Of a DNA stretch of 64,000 bases, positions 10,885 through 23,491 are shown in pieces. The position numbers were made by a program, and so were the translations under genes. The number at the start of each line of letters is the position of its first letter. Within the stretch, counting starts at the first letter, position 1. This DNA comes from Helichrysum umbraculigerum (taxonomy: Eukaryota; Streptophyta; Magnoliopsida; Asterales; Asteraceae). The DNA lies in contig CATIUR010000003.1 of assembly GCA_949592205.1 (NCBI GenBank), positions 142,639,259 to 142,703,258 of the forward strand, in the 5' to 3' direction. Below the pieces are notes generated by a model that was given only the letters and a program-made list of their open reading frames with translations, had not been told where the DNA came from and did no database searches.

Positions 10885-11290
10885 TGTTATAGCAACAAAG
10901 GTTTGCTACTCACGCAAATTAAATGGGAGTTGTTAATTACAACACACAATTTGATAGATACAATATAACTGTGCTATAGTGTATTTGTACAGTCTGCTTT
11001 AACATTTGTACAGCATAGTGCAAACATCAATTTTCATGTTGTATTTATCACCTCCCAAATTAAATACACTGTTATACCAAAAGTAATTCATTCCTAATTA
11101 CCTCATTTTTTTGAGAAAAAAAATTGGAAGATAATTGTTTAATTTTTTCCTTCCGTTTACTTTATCTGCGTTTCCTTTCCACACTAACAAAACTTAAAAA
11201 CACACACTTTTTTCTTTTTCTTTATTTCCTTTTAAAATCTTTTATTCCTAAAACCAACTTAAGAACACAGTTAATAAACTAAGGCTGTCA
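10885..11290. repeat. Dispersed block repeat, copy 3 (interrupted by a MITE)
   Basis: The block found at 7740, split by the Mutator-type MITE at 10925-11056. The uninterrupted copies provide the empty site. Confidence 0.75.
10925..11056. mobile_element. Mutator-type MITE, 132 bp, copy 2
   Basis: The ends are GGGAGTTGTTAATTAC and, inverted, GGGAGGTGATAAATAC. An exact 9-bp duplication AAATTAAAT lies at 10916-10924 and 11057-11065. Same length as the element at 5500-5631. Confidence 0.85.
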
Positions 11291-11425
11291 CACCTAATAA
11301 TTTTATAAAATGTTAAAAGGACCATTTTCACTAATTTTGTCATAGTCTAGTAGTGTTTGACAAAGTAAATACAAAACACAAAGGTCATAAATTTACCCGA
11401 CATTTGGATATAATGTTTTACACGT

Positions 11426-11575
11426 ATTCGAGCACCCTAATCCTGTCATATCCAAAACGCGAAGGCCTAAATTTACCCGACGTAAGTTCATTTCGGCTAA
11501 ACAACAAGTGAATGCAACCAAACAAATGACGAAGCTATTTTTCACCTTCTTGTCATTTCTGTAAGACAGTTTTAA
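11426..11575 (-). pseudogene. Defensin-like relic 3, group A
   Basis: Aligns with the relics at 8168 and 10017 but extends further. It includes a degraded 5' region (CTTGTCATTTCTGTAAGACA) matching the ATG and splice-acceptor region of the intact copies, followed by their AGTTAGAATAC flank. No open frame is left. Confidence 0.5.
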
Positions 11576-11720
11576 AGTTAGAATACATATTATTTATTTT
11601 TAAAATTTTTATAATATAACACTTCAAAAACCAATTTAAGCTTACTTAGATATAATCTAGTGTATTTGTTTGGTAATAACTTAGGAAAATGATAATGAGA
11701 ACTCTTAGGGTTGTCAATAA

Positions 11721-12190
11721 GAGCACATGGTGTGGTGTCGGTGTTCTAGGACAGTGTTCTGGAGAATGTTGAAAATGAGAATTTTGTGATGTGGTGAAAC
11801 TGAATTCTCAGTGTTCTGGACCGTGTTCTGGAGTTTTTTATTATTTGTTTTATTTGATTTTTTAATAAAGATAGTTGTATAAATTAATATATAAAAATAA
11901 AATTAATCCGTGACTGCCACATTTCAATTGGCTCATCCGAAGGGTTCTGCAGTAAAATTGGAATGTACCTCATTATGTTACCCGTGGGTCCCTTTTGCTA
12001 AGAAAATTAGTTTGCATAAAAATGGAATAAAAAAACAAACAAAACGTGGGAACGGCGAGTGTTGGCGGCGTCTTTGTATGGACGGTGGCAAGGAAATTGC
12101 TCGAGAACGCCGGCCCGGTCTGGCAGAACGTCGGCGCACGGCGTTCTCGCCCCCTGAACGCTGTGCCACGTCCCTCCGCACCCTGTGCTC
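11721..12190. mobile_element. PIF/Harbinger-type MITE with GC-rich right half
   Basis: The inverted ends GAGCACATGGTGTGG and GAGCACAGGGTGCGG are flanked by TAA on both sides (11718-11720, 12191-12193), the 3-bp duplication of PIF/Harbinger elements. The right half is strikingly GC-rich against the AT-rich surroundings. The overlapping open frames at 11910-12234 fall in that part and have no recognisable domain. Confidence 0.7.
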
Positions 12191-12312
12191 TAAGAAACTT
12201 TACTGACAATTATTTGAATATATTTACTTTCTAACTAAATATCTCAGTTAATACATCACAAATAATATGAAAGTCTCGGTAAATTAAATGTAAAGATGAA
12301 ATTAATTATATA

Positions 12313-12339
12313 TTAGATCATTACCCGTGCGATGCACGG
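12313..12339 (-). mobile_element. Helitron-like 3' terminus
   Basis: Read on the minus strand, the hairpin CCGTGC-ATC-GCACGG is followed about 10 bases later by CTAA and then T. A short GC hairpin close to a terminal CTRR is the Helitron 3' signature. The 5' TC end was not located, so the element length is unknown. Confidence 0.55.
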
Positions 12340-12344
12340 ATAGA

Positions 12345-13111
12345 TAAATCATAGGGAAAAATATTACCGTATATCAATGTTGTAAATTAACAAATTGTCA
12401 GTGAATTCGAGAATTTGTTACTTTCACAAGATGTTTACAACTAATATTCATGTGACTGTTTTTCGTGTGATAAATTTGGGATATCAAAATAGACATTATA
12501 ACATTCGGTAATCTTGATCGTATAATAAACCATAAATTTATTGTCCATTTTATTACAGATTTAACATGAGTCGGACAAATAATAACTATTGTAATGTAAT
12601 AAGATGCCTTGTGCGTATCTCTTCACAAGTATTGTTAGATCTCGTTGTGTTATTATTCATAATAACAAAAGCTGATACAGAGAGTAAGCAAGTAAGAGGA
12701 TGTTTTATATGTGGATAGTGAATGAAATAATTATACAAACAAAAGAGTAGACGGGTCAGGCCTAAAAGGTGTGGGAAGTTCTCGTTTGAAGGAGTAATTA
12801 AACGGTGTGGAATATTGTGGCGGGAAAAGTAATTACGTGAATGAGCTAATATCCCACATTAATATTTGGGATAGACAATTTTGAATTAATAAGAAAATTT
12901 TCGAACTCTATTAAAGGCATATGATTTTCTTTATCATTTCCAATAACTTATCAGGAAAAAGCTAATAGTACATAGTTGTTGTAGTAATTGGTAAAAACGT
13001 TGTACTTTGAGTAAAAGTTAAACTCGAATATGACAAATAAGGAAACAATACGAATGAAACAAATGTACAAGTACATATATCAAATCCATGGATTCTATCT
13101 TCTTTTAGCGC

Positions 13112-13117
<6 letters not shown>
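12345..13117. other. Intergenic sequence, no gene seen
   Basis: No supportable frame. The last part (about 13060-13120) resembles 19690-19760, showing that this stretch is itself repeated in the window. Confidence 0.4.

Positions 13118-13156
<39 letters not shown>
13118..13156. repeat. (TA)n microsatellite
   Basis: Uninterrupted TA units directly against the left end of the foldback element. Confidence 0.85.
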
Positions 13157-13157
<1 letters not shown>

Positions 13158-13899
13158 TTGGGATCCTGTGAGAACAAGGAGATTCCGTGAGAACGGTGAG
13201 AACACATCTTAGCCGTCCATATTTTAATCAAAAAACCTGATTTTGGAGGTGACATTTTTGTAAATACTTTGTAGTTTGATTTTGAAGGGTTCACATAAGG
13301 ATTGCTATGTGAAGTTTAATTTTTTTTGCTTCACAATAGTTTTAACATGGTGAAGTTTTATTTAATTTTTATTAATCAACATATTTGAAGTAGTGAATTG
13401 ATAAGTATAAAAAATAATCTTTTCAAAAACTAATATTAAAAAAAATATATTTACTTAATCTCATTAAAACTATGTGAATGTATAAAAATAAAAATTCATA
13501 CCATCGTAACCTTATGTTAAAAAAAAAAATTAAACTTAACATCACCAAAATGATGTGAAGCTAAAAAAAAAGAAGCTTCACGTGAGCAAAATGATGTGAA
13601 GCTAAAAAAAAAAAGCTTCACATTAGCAAAATGATGTGAAGCTAAATAAAAAAAAAAGAGATTCACATGAGCAAAATGATGTGAAGCTTAAAAAAAAAAC
13701 TTCAAATGAGCAAAATGATGTGAAGTTAAAAAAAAAAAAAGCTTCACATGAGCAAAGGTGATGTGAACCTTCCAAAATCAAACTTCAAAGTATTTACAAA
13801 ATTGCCACCTCCAAAGTCAGGATTTTTGATCAAAAAATGGATGGCTAAGATGTGTTCTCACCGTTCTCACGGAATCCCCTTGTTCTCACCAGAACCCAA
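13158..13899. mobile_element. Foldback-type element with about 150-bp inverted arms
   Basis: The left arm (about 13158-13310) and right arm (about 13755-13899) are inverted copies: GTGAGAACAAGGAGATTCCG on the left against GTGAGAACAAGGGGATTCCG on the right read inverted, then GTGAGAACACATCTTAGCC and so on. The interior holds an array of A-rich hairpins. Insertion was into a TA repeat, so a target duplication cannot be defined. The paralogous uninterrupted site near 19690-19765 supports the insertion. There is no protein. Confidence 0.7.
13549..13765. repeat. Array of GTGAAGCT-A(n)-AGCTTCAC hairpin units
   Basis: About five units of roughly 41-43 bp. Each contains GATGTGAAGCT, a run of A, then AGCTTCACAT or a degenerate form, followed by GAGCAAAAT. 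Each unit can fold on itself. Confidence 0.75.
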
Positions 13900-13934
13900 C
13901 CCTATATATATATATATGGCGTGTTATACGATGG

Positions 13935-14065
13935 ATTGGTTTTAAATATATTTTCATTGTTATAATTTTCATCAAGTATTATATAATACTTGATGCAAAA
14001 TAGATAAATGAATTGGGTTTTAAATGTATTTTCATTAATATAATTTTCATCAAATATTATATAAC
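13935..14065. repeat. Imperfect tandem duplication
   Basis: Two units of about 77 bp starting GGTTTTAAAT and running through TTTTCATCAA to ATTATATAA. Confidence 0.6.
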
Positions 14066-14507
14066 ACAAACAAAAATATTTAAGGTCAAAGTTGAAAAGG
14101 AAAGACTTTAAAAAGTTAAAAATGAATACGGGGTAATATAAAACTTGTCGGAAGACACATGGCGAAAATGTAGGACATAAGTTGTTAAAATTCTAAAACA
14201 TATGGTTCTTTTTAGATAAAGAGAAAAAAAAAATGAAATGAAATGAAATAAAAAAGCTACTATACCCAGAATATATGGTTCCCCAGCACATAGATATATT
14301 GCATTTGGGGCTTTCCAGATTTCCACCGTCTGATCGTAACCGTCGTCCAAAACAAACACATAAACTATTATTTCCAAGTTACACTTTGGTCTTTTATTCT
14401 TCAAAATCATAAACATTTATACTTTGTATTGGATTAAATAAATTTATCACAAATATTCGTGCATCTTAAATTTTAATATTTCATAAATGTGTGCCTTAAC
14501 TAATCAT

Positions 14508-16003
14508 TGATGAACGTCAAAATGTACTAAATTATAGTGCTAATTACCCCCTTGTTTAATTAGATTCTTATGCATTTTGTGTGAATAAGATACTGATTTC
14601 GTTTATATTTGCATATAGGAGTTAATTGGAGCTTGAATCGGAAAAGAATCAGAAATTGAGCTAATATTGTAGAAAAGAAGCTAAAAAGTCGAAAGTTGAA
14701 GAGTTGAAGTCGATATGGTGAAAAGTTGGAATTTTCAATCCATACGGCGTATGGAATTTCCGTACGGCGTATGGATCTCCTGAGCCGGACTGACAGATAG
14801 CAGGATGAGCATGCTGGGCTTTTTCAATCCATACGGCGTATGGAAATTTCATATGGCGTATGGATCAATTCGACAGAAATCAATATAACCCTAATTCACT
14901 TCATTTTTAGGGGAATGACCTCATTTCTTTTCACAGCCGTTTTTCAACCTAAAACACCCTAATTCTGGAGCATTTTGGGAGAGAAGAATCAAGAAGAAGT
15001 GATGGTTATCGATTGCTAATTCATTGATTTCGGTTTCTCGGTTCGAAAACATTTCTTTCTTTCATTTGATTATGATTTCGGTTATGATTATGAATTTGAG
15101 TTTCTGTAACATTATGATTGGCTAAATCTTATTTGCATTTGTTTAGATGATGATACTTAGATGATGATTTGATTATTGAATTGCGGATTATATTGGATTT
15201 TATGAATATTTATATGTTTACTTGATGATCCATGTTTAATTATTGATTGTTGATGATTACCCAACGTGGTTGTTTATTGATTTAAGATTGAGTTCTCTAT
15301 TGATGAATGATTATTGATGATTGTTGGTTTTGATTGATAATTATCACCAGACATATTGAGTTTGATAGGTTGGGATAAATAATCATTAAAAATCATTAGT
15401 GAATATGATAACTATTTATTAATTATAAACTTTGTTGATTCAAGTTGCAAAAGTAAATCATATAAATGGTGTAGGTTTAATTCATAATACAATTTGGTGG
15501 ATAACGTTAAATTGAACTGTTAACGTGTTGAAAACAACTTTATATCTTTCTTAATTGTGTTTAATCATTTAATCTTGTAAGGATAATTGATAAGATATGT
15601 TATGTCACAATAAAATCCGTATGTTAGCAATTTAATAAAGTGATAATCAGATTATAAGGAAAGTAATATAAATAAATGCATGTTTTTCTATCAATTGAAT
15701 AAAGTATTTTATTTGATTAATTGTTTTGTCATTTATTTCTTTTTAATTTAAGTTTTATTATTACAAAACACTTTTCTTAATTGTTAGTCAATTGTTCGAA
15801 CGGAACTAAAACGTCCCCCTCTTTTATTTGCTTTAATTATTTGTATCAATTTCCATATTATTTGAATTGACATCCGTTCCCTGTGTTCGATCCGGACTTA
15901 TCGTACTATACTATTATACGATCAGGTATTCTTGCATGAGTTGTGTACTAGCAAGTAAGGTAATTTCCATTTTTAAAAACTAAAGCCCCCGTTTACACGA
16001 CAT
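14508..16003 (+). mobile_element. Probable old solo LTR or LTR-derived element
   Basis: It starts TGATGAACGTC and is flanked by the 7-bp direct repeat TAATCAT (14501-14507 and 16004-16010). Near 15880 it contains CCCTGTGTTCGATCCGGACT, a phrase recalled from the ends of plant Athila/Tat-type LTRs. No coding domains remain. Four copies of the palindrome CCATACGGCGTATGG or close variants lie at 14739-14755, 14760-14774, 14828-14844 and 14850-14863. The exact right end and the 7-base rather than 5-base duplication are uncertain. Confidence 0.5.
14739..14863. repeat. Cluster of four CCATACGGCGTATGG palindromes
   Basis: Arms CCATACG/CGTATGG around a central base. Two copies are perfect and two (starting CCGTACGG and CATATGG) have lost symmetry. 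The set looks like a duplicated pair separated by about 55 bp. Confidence 0.75.
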
Positions 16004-16386
16004 TAATCATATATTTTTTTATTATTATTTTAACTCATAATATATAAACTACAGAACAAAACCCTTAAAAAAAACCTGGATAAAAAATGCATGCAAGTGA
16101 TGAATTGATAAAAAATTATAAAAAAAAAATCTAACAAAACAAACTTACTAAAGTATGTTAATATCATGTAGAGTAAGTAGCAAAAACTAATAAAACATTA
16201 TTTTATCAAGCACTATTTGTACATACAAATACTCTAAATAAAAAAATTATAAAACCTTAAAATATCTTCTAAAGTGAAAGAGAAGATGAACACGGGCGGT
16301 GAGATGCAATGGATCTTGACAGAGATGGAGTCGGGCGATGACGATAGAGAAGGTTTTCCCGCAATCCGTCGCTGGTGGTGTAACTA

Positions 16387-19301
16387 TGTCACACCCCCTA
16401 TTTTATGATTTGCGGAAGCGATGATTTGGGTGTGACTAATCAAATGTCAAAACACCAAGATTACAACAAACGACTCTACATGAGACGTTTATAAATATTT
16501 CAAAAGTAATACAAGGTCTAAGTCATTAGTTTACATTATAACGGTGAGTTCGCTAAAATGATTTCTGAAGATTTTAATACATAACGTTTAACAAAATATG
16601 ATGCAGGAAAATCTTCATCTATTTGCAAGCATGCGACTCATACTAACTAACATATCCTGCGGGCCATCCTTACTGAGCAACCCTACTGTTGCTGTGTACC
16701 TGAGAATGCAACACTAAAAGGTTAGCTATAAAGCTGGTGAATCTCACAGGTTTAAAATAAACATTGATGTGATCAACATGATTATCCGACGATAATTAAA
16801 CAATGTAAACCGAACAATGATAAGCAATATAACCGAACAATGATATAACCTATTAGGGTTTCCGAACCATGATGTAACCGACACAAATATTGCACCGAGC
16901 TATGATTCAAAGCATAACCCGATCTTTGCCTCCCGTTTTGGTGATACACCCGTAACAATTACTAAAGTGCCCGTTTTTAACTTGGTTGTAGCTAACAACC
17001 CGGACGGGGACGTCACTCCCATGATAATACTATCCTTTAGTAATCGCGCCTTATTAAGTTAATGAATCATACACTGTTGAGGACTTTTACCGAATTAAAA
17101 CACTCGTGCATATACCGTACAATGAAAATCAATACCGACAATAATAACCGAAACAATGAACAAGTTAATAAATAAATTAACTAACCGAATAACTTGTGAT
17201 CACTAAAACAATTTGTGTTGCATCTCCCCGGAATTTAAAAACAGTAAACAGTAAAAATGGGGCCGTGAGACTCACCTGAGAGTGCTAGCGTTCCTAAACG
17301 CGCGTGATGTTCCAATATAACCTCCTAGTACCCTAAACACGTAAGTTCATATAAGTGATAGGATAATTTTAATAAACCATTCTTATTAATGTTTTTTTTT
17401 TATTATTATTATTATTTCAATTATGCTCGAAGCATGACATTTGTATTTATGTTTAATATGTAATCCCATTAGTAACATTTTAAAATAATAATTCCCAATT
17501 ATTATTACATACTTTGATTGATTGCATAAATTTGAAAACATAAATATTTCGTTTATATATCGTCTCGTATATAATAACCGGTTTTAACTTTGCGTTTTTG
17601 AGGTTTCGTTTTACCCATTGGGCTTTGGCCCAAAACATTTGGCCCAATGATCAATCCAAGTAGTTTGGCCCAATAACAAGGCCCATTAGGTGTGGCCCAA
17701 ATACGTTAACAAATTAATTTGGCCCATTAACAAAATTCAACCTTTGGCTCAACTGATATTCTTTAGTTTTACCTCAAATATAATCTAATAGTTTTGGCCC
17801 GTTTAGAAATGTGACTCATTTGGCTCGATTATCATTTAAACTATTCGGCCCAAAATAAAACTCACCCGATCCGACCCATTTGTTTAAAGTTCTATCAAAA
17901 AGTTTTAATGTTCAGTATTTATCGTTTGAGGCTCGTTTATATCGACTTCGTCAAACGTGCTCGGTTTGACCCGAAATTTTTACACGTCACTTAAATATGT
18001 TAATTGAGCTCGGGAAAATTGTCGTTTCGTTTTATATTTAACCAAATGTGTCGTTATTAAAATGTACTAAAAACAGTCCACAAACTCATTTTTACCAGAT
18101 TTTTCGAGTTCTTTCTAGCTCGTTCTCGGGGGTCAAAACATGTCGAACAAGTCCGAAATTTTTACACGATGTTCCCACATATATCACCTACTTCCAGTAT
18201 TATTTTCATGATTTTAGACATCCACAATATTTTTAAAAAAAATCGTGATAATGTCTGCCTGAAACTCGTTTTTCATAGTTAAGTTTTACGAATTAGTTAC
18301 TAGATCATAATCTATGCATTTTCAAGCGAAACGTTCTACACGAAAGTTGTTCCTAACATAAATACGAAGATTTTCCAAGTGGTCTCATGTCCTAATTCAA
18401 TACACACGATTTTATATGATATTTCTAGCGTGACATCAGAATCTGTCCCGAAAACTGTTTTAATACAAGTTATGTTTTCTTAGTTTTTGGTTATGTTTTT
18501 GTGTATGATCTTTCAAGCAATGAACAAATAACATATTTATAAGTAAGAATCATGAAACACGGGTGAATAAAAAGTGGTCCTTACTATGCTTTTAAGAAGA
18601 AGGAAGAAGATGGTGATGATGATGACGATCCTAGCTTGTTTCTTTGTTTCTCCTTGCAAACCCTTGATGATGATGATAGAATTTGAAGATTTTTGTGACT
18701 GATTTTTGGGGAGTTTTGGGCCGGAGAAAACGAGAGAGAGAAAGACAAGAGAAGAGAGGAAAAGAGTGATGGTTGAATGTGTGTTCAAATGACCAAAGAA
18801 AATTGAAGATATGATTTAATGAGGCATGGCCTCATGTGGTCGATCTTTTTGCTAGTCAAAGAGATATGGCCACTTAAATCTTTGTCCCCCAATTTAATTA
18901 ATAAACTCTAGATATTTTGTTCGTTAACCGGTTGATTGCGTTTAATTGTTAAACGTTAGTTTGTTAATGTTAAATCGCGATAACTATTTCGAAGTATTAA
19001 TCCAATACTAAATATTAAGTTTCAAAAATATTATTTTTGATTATTTTGGTTGACGGGTTCGTTTCAATTATTTTGTCGCATTTGTTACGTTTATTATAAA
19101 ACGTATAATCATTTAATGTTTTATCGTTGTGCAATAATGTTTAGCATCATATTTCAAAGTAAATATCTACTATAAAAATAGTTTTGTGATATTTATATTT
19201 TTGTATCACTAACGTACATATTTGTTTTATCACGTACCAAGTACGAGTGATTAAGGTTTAAATTGACCGTTAATTTTGGCCATTTTTAACCGGGTGTCAC
19301 A
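16387..19301 (-). mobile_element. Solo LTR, gypsy-type, 2915 bp
   Basis: The inverted termini TGTCACACCC / GGGTGTCACA are flanked by an exact 5-bp duplication AACTA (16382-16386 and 19302-19306). Minus-strand orientation is inferred because the left end, read inverted, carries a GCTTCCGC-like motif before the terminal GGGGGTGTGACA, as in the 3' ends of the gypsy LTRs at 25.3 and 53.3 kb. There is no internal coding region, so it is the product of LTR-LTR recombination. The small open frame at 18537-18788 lies in purine-rich LTR sequence and is not a gene. Confidence 0.8.
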
Positions 19302-19306
19302 AACTA

Positions 19307-22185
19307 TCTTCCGGTAGTGGTGATTTTGGTTTAGATAGAGAAACAATAGGTATTATTGGTGAAGAAAACTTAATAAAGACAATTACTCAAATGATACTAA
19401 TTAGTGTGTATTACTCATACTCCATTTTCATTGCTAGCTAGATGCTAGACAGCTGGAGACAATAAGAAAAGACCATAAGACCCTTCAAAATAAAATATCA
19501 TGAGATCTTACCATCTTAAGTTATCATGTTAAAATGACACAATTACAAACATGCCCCTTAATGTATCATGATAATTTGCCAATTTAGTTGGCTAATTGGT
19601 AGGTCTAATTTATATAAATACTAGTTTTAATCACAAACAAATTAAACGATGAAACACACATGGAGTATATGTAAACATCATACTAATGGAAAGATTAAAT
19701 GTGATCTAAATCCATGGATTCTACCTTATTTTAGCACACATATATATAAATAAATGGTGTGTTATACTCACATAACACATACAAACAAAGCATACAACAA
19801 GGTTAATCATTATTCATGTGAAAATCTTCTGCATACAATTATTCATTTTCAATTAGCTAATTAATCTCTTTCTATAACTCATACAACTACACTTATGTCC
19901 CTTCAAGAACATAATCTCTACTTTAAACTCAAATTCATCAAAACTACACAATTTATTAAGAGTTATAATTACATGATTACAATTAATCAATAACTACTAT
20001 TCATCATCTTCTACACCATCATACATACAATTTCTCCATTTTAGCTAACTTACTCAAAATCATGAAAACTCAAACTTTATAACAAAACTTACTAATTTAT
20101 ATATACATAAGCTCTACTACATACCATAATCATCTTCTAGCATTTCTACAACCATTTCATGGCACTACAACATCATCCTACAATTTACTCAATTTAGCCA
20201 AATCATCAAAACTCATGATTCTTACTAAAATTCATTAATTCATACATACACAAACTCTTTTACATACTACAATCATCAATTAACATATATACTTTCAATT
20301 ACTTGACTAATTCACAAAAACCATTTTCAGGGTTTATACAAAACTAACCAAAACTACAAATTGAGAGTATTAATGTGTTACTCTTACCTCATGGATGATG
20401 AATATGTATTTATTTGGCTCAAACTAACAAGAATCAAGCTCCAATTTGATGGGTTCATATTTGGTTCTTGTTTTCCCCTTCTCTGGCTCTTTCTCACGAT
20501 CAAAAACATACACACACAACGATCAAAAACACACACACACAAATGAGTTTTTCAGATTTTTCTCAAAGGGAGTTGATTTAAATAGAATATTTTCACTTCA
20601 TCCCTTATACTTTCTTGATTTAACCTAATGAACCCCTCAAAACTTAACTAACTGACTAACTGTTCCTTCACAAGTTAACTTTTACTACATAAAATCTACA
20701 TATTATTTAAACTTACTATTTTAAATTTAAATACACACTTACGAAAATTGGGGTGTTACAATATGTAAGAGTTCCTCCGGTCCCCACAAACGCTTATTAA
20801 CGTCGTACCTAAAGATCGAAACATTTGTATGAGGGCCATCAATACACATAAAAGACTAGCACGAGATTGTAACTACTTAAGAGACTTAATTATGCTTTTA
20901 CCTATGTGCCGTCTTCTAAATTTCTTTATTAAATTATGTTAAAGTGATAAAGTTTTGCTACTCATTCAAATTAAACACATTTTTATACCAAAGGTAATTT
21001 CTTCCTAATTAATCACCTCATTTTTGGAGGAAAATATTGGAAGAGATTTGTTAAAAAATTTCCTTCCTCTTCCTTTGTTAGTATTCAATTCGTTATATTG
21101 TTGACATGTTGCTTTGGACATTTGGAAAGAATCAAAAAATATGCTTTGGACTGAATCAAAGAGTTTTGTTTCTAAGACATTAGGAACAAATGTATAGGTA
21201 ATAATAAAAGTCAATGTGAGCAAACGTTTTGATGGTAATTTAGAATGGTAGATAAACGTTTTTTTTAGCCAAATACGTAATAATAAAATAAAAGTATGAT
21301 GATTTAGAATGAACTACATAGCAATTTGGAAGAAGTTTAATGTTGACTAATAATGTCTTATTAATCTGCATTGAAATTGAATATGACTTCGGTTTGGTTG
21401 GTAAACAATTCGAAGTAGTTAAGTGTTCATTATTAATTAATGTGCTATCATTAAGATAATCAAACATCTATATTTTATAGGTAACGTTTCCTTACAAGAG
21501 AATAAAAGTAGAGTAACTCTATGGATGATATATGTAGTTTACTTCAATTTACGAAAGTCGTCCTTATAATTATTTTTTCACTTTTTCAATCCAATATTTT
21601 TATGTTTTGCTCGAAATGATCCCTTGTTCACCTAAATATTAACATCTTTATTTATTTATTTGTATCTTAAACATTAAAGTTTAAATTAATAACCAAGAAA
21701 TATTGTTACGGGTATAATTCTTGCATTCAACCATCCATTTCCTTTCAAGCTTTCATTAAAGCACCCATCTTCCGATAACAACCTCCAACATCATCTTTTG
21801 TTTCAACTCCACCTCCACTGTTAGATCCTTTACAGGACGTACCTTTATTTCTAAATGTTAGCTCTTTTTTTATTGACAAAAAAAAAGCTGAATAATAATT
21901 CACTAATTTACCTCAAAACAATTTAATTTTGTCATATTTCTTTTTTACTTCCTGTTCATAGTTGTCTAAGGAGATGAATTATTTTCCCTGGCTCCTACGT
22001 GTGACGAAGCAAGTTCCAACATTATTTAAACTTGTAGCATCTTTTGTTATACAGCTATACAAGTTTAGAGTATGTGATTCGTAGCAGGTTCCAACACTAC
22101 TAAACTTATTGTTATTCATATGACTGGTAGCTAGTATCTTCGAGTATGTGATTGTCACACAATTACCTTAGCTATCAAACACTTA
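19307..22185. other. Intergenic region, degraded repeats
   Basis: No gene was supported. It contains a stretch (19690-19765) paralogous to the flanks of the foldback element, an LTR-like end GGGGTGTTACA at about 20750-20760 with no partner found, and one copy of the dispersed block near 20935. The small open frames here have no recognisable domain. Confidence 0.4.
20930..21090. repeat. Dispersed block repeat, diverged partial copy
   Basis: The GATAAAGTTTTGCTACTC and TTTCCTTCCTCTTCC segments match the block at 7740, but with clear divergence. Confidence 0.5.
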
Positions 22186-22193
22186 TCTACTGG

Positions 22194-23128
22194 TAGTGGC
22201 GGATCCAGGAATCCGACGTAGGATATGCACTTTTTTAATAAAAAAAATTTCGGGCTCAAGTTATTTCAATTTTGCGTTAGTTTTTCGGGTTTGGCTTAGT
22301 CTTCACGGTCCGATTGACTCGTTCAAATTTTTCATGGCAAGTTAATATGCGCACTCACACATAAAAAAACAAGAAGCTACTTTTGGAGTGATTTTGATTT
22401 ACAGATGGAACTTATTTGGGGCTCAAAAATCTACTTCAACGGATACTTACATGTTAACAACTTTTTAATAAAGCTATAAATCACATATATTACCGTAGCT
22501 CCCTGTAAAAGTAACATTCACATTTCCATCTTATAATAAATCCTATAAATGAAAAAACACAATACCAATATATAAAAAAGTAGACCCCCTAAATTAATGT
22601 CTGTATAGGAGGATACATATATTCAAAATGGGATATTAGAACGTACCGATATCTTGAAGTTATGTTTAATTAAGTTGATTGTATGAACAAACAATTAAGT
22701 TGATTAATATGAGTAACTGATAGATTTAAGTGTCAGTTACTTATTTAATTACCTTTTCTACCTTCTAATATTACACTTTCCAAGGACCATTGAAGTTAAA
22801 ATTAACTATTTACAAATAGAATTATAGAAGGAAACGTCGTCTTGATGATTTGGAAAGCATAATAATGTTTACAGCAAGTGTTGTAATGACGAAATAAGGA
22901 TTAAAATTGATAGTGGAACATTGAAGCATAAATTAAAAATGGGGAGGTAGATTGTTCTCTTTGAGTTGTCTTAGTTTCACAGGAGGGTAGTCACCCATTT
23001 CTCTAAGGGTATGCATGTAAAGGTATTTTAACCATGAAAAGTAACAAAATATATATTTTTTTACATTATCAACATTTTCTACATGGTATGCAAGTGCATA
23101 CCCTATTATCAATGCACATCCGCCGCTG
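22194..23128. mobile_element. hAT element, CAGTGxCGGAT family, copy 2
   Basis: The ends are TAGTGGCGGATCC and, inverted, CAGCGGCGGATG. An exact 8-bp duplication TCTACTGG lies at 22186-22193 and 23129-23136. It shares both subterminal regions with 4642-5254 in the opposite orientation but is about 320 bp longer. No transposase is present. Confidence 0.85.
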
Positions 23129-23325
23129 TCTACTGGTGTTTTACTCATTGTGGATAACGATAGTAGAGAAAATTAATGGGGTGTAGTGGGACCGGAGAAT
23201 GAAATTATCGAATAAAATTGATTATTGATAGATGTGTATGGTGATTATTATTTAGTTATAGCCGTACGTGGTAATGTAGCAAATATTTAGTAACACAAGT
23301 AGTGGTGATTTATTAAGAAAGACGA

Positions 23326-23491
23326 CAGGGGCGGAGCTAGGAATTTTTAGATGGGAGGGCAAATAATGAATTTTTTTTAATCATATTTGGGGGTCAAATC
23401 TTAAACGGTCACTAATTACCCTGAAAAAATTAATTTTTTCGATAATTTTAGGTTTCTAGAGGGCGACTGACCCCTTCTAGCTCTGCCCCTA
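23326..23491. mobile_element. Short hAT-like MITE
   Basis: The left end CAGGGGCGGAGCTAG and inverted right end TAGGGGCAGAGCTAG match well. The flanking 8-mers AAAGACGA and AAAGGCAG match only partly, so the duplication is degraded or the edge is off by a base. Confidence 0.6.

Larger units (their letters stand above)
8278..11580. repeat. Tandem segmental duplications carrying DEFL group A
   Basis: Three successive segments (about 8278-8930, 8930-10110 and 10110-11580) share a DEFL copy, its 5' intron-like flank, a TAGCTTCTTC-containing stretch and, in the last two, the dispersed block and a DEFL relic. The 3480-4310 region around copy 1 is a fourth, more distant unit. Near-identity of the long units suggests recent unequal exchange. 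Confidence 0.7.

Noticed and set aside
20750..20760. LTR-like right end GGGGTGTTACA
   Set aside because: No matching TGTAACACCC start or target duplication was found upstream, so no element is called.
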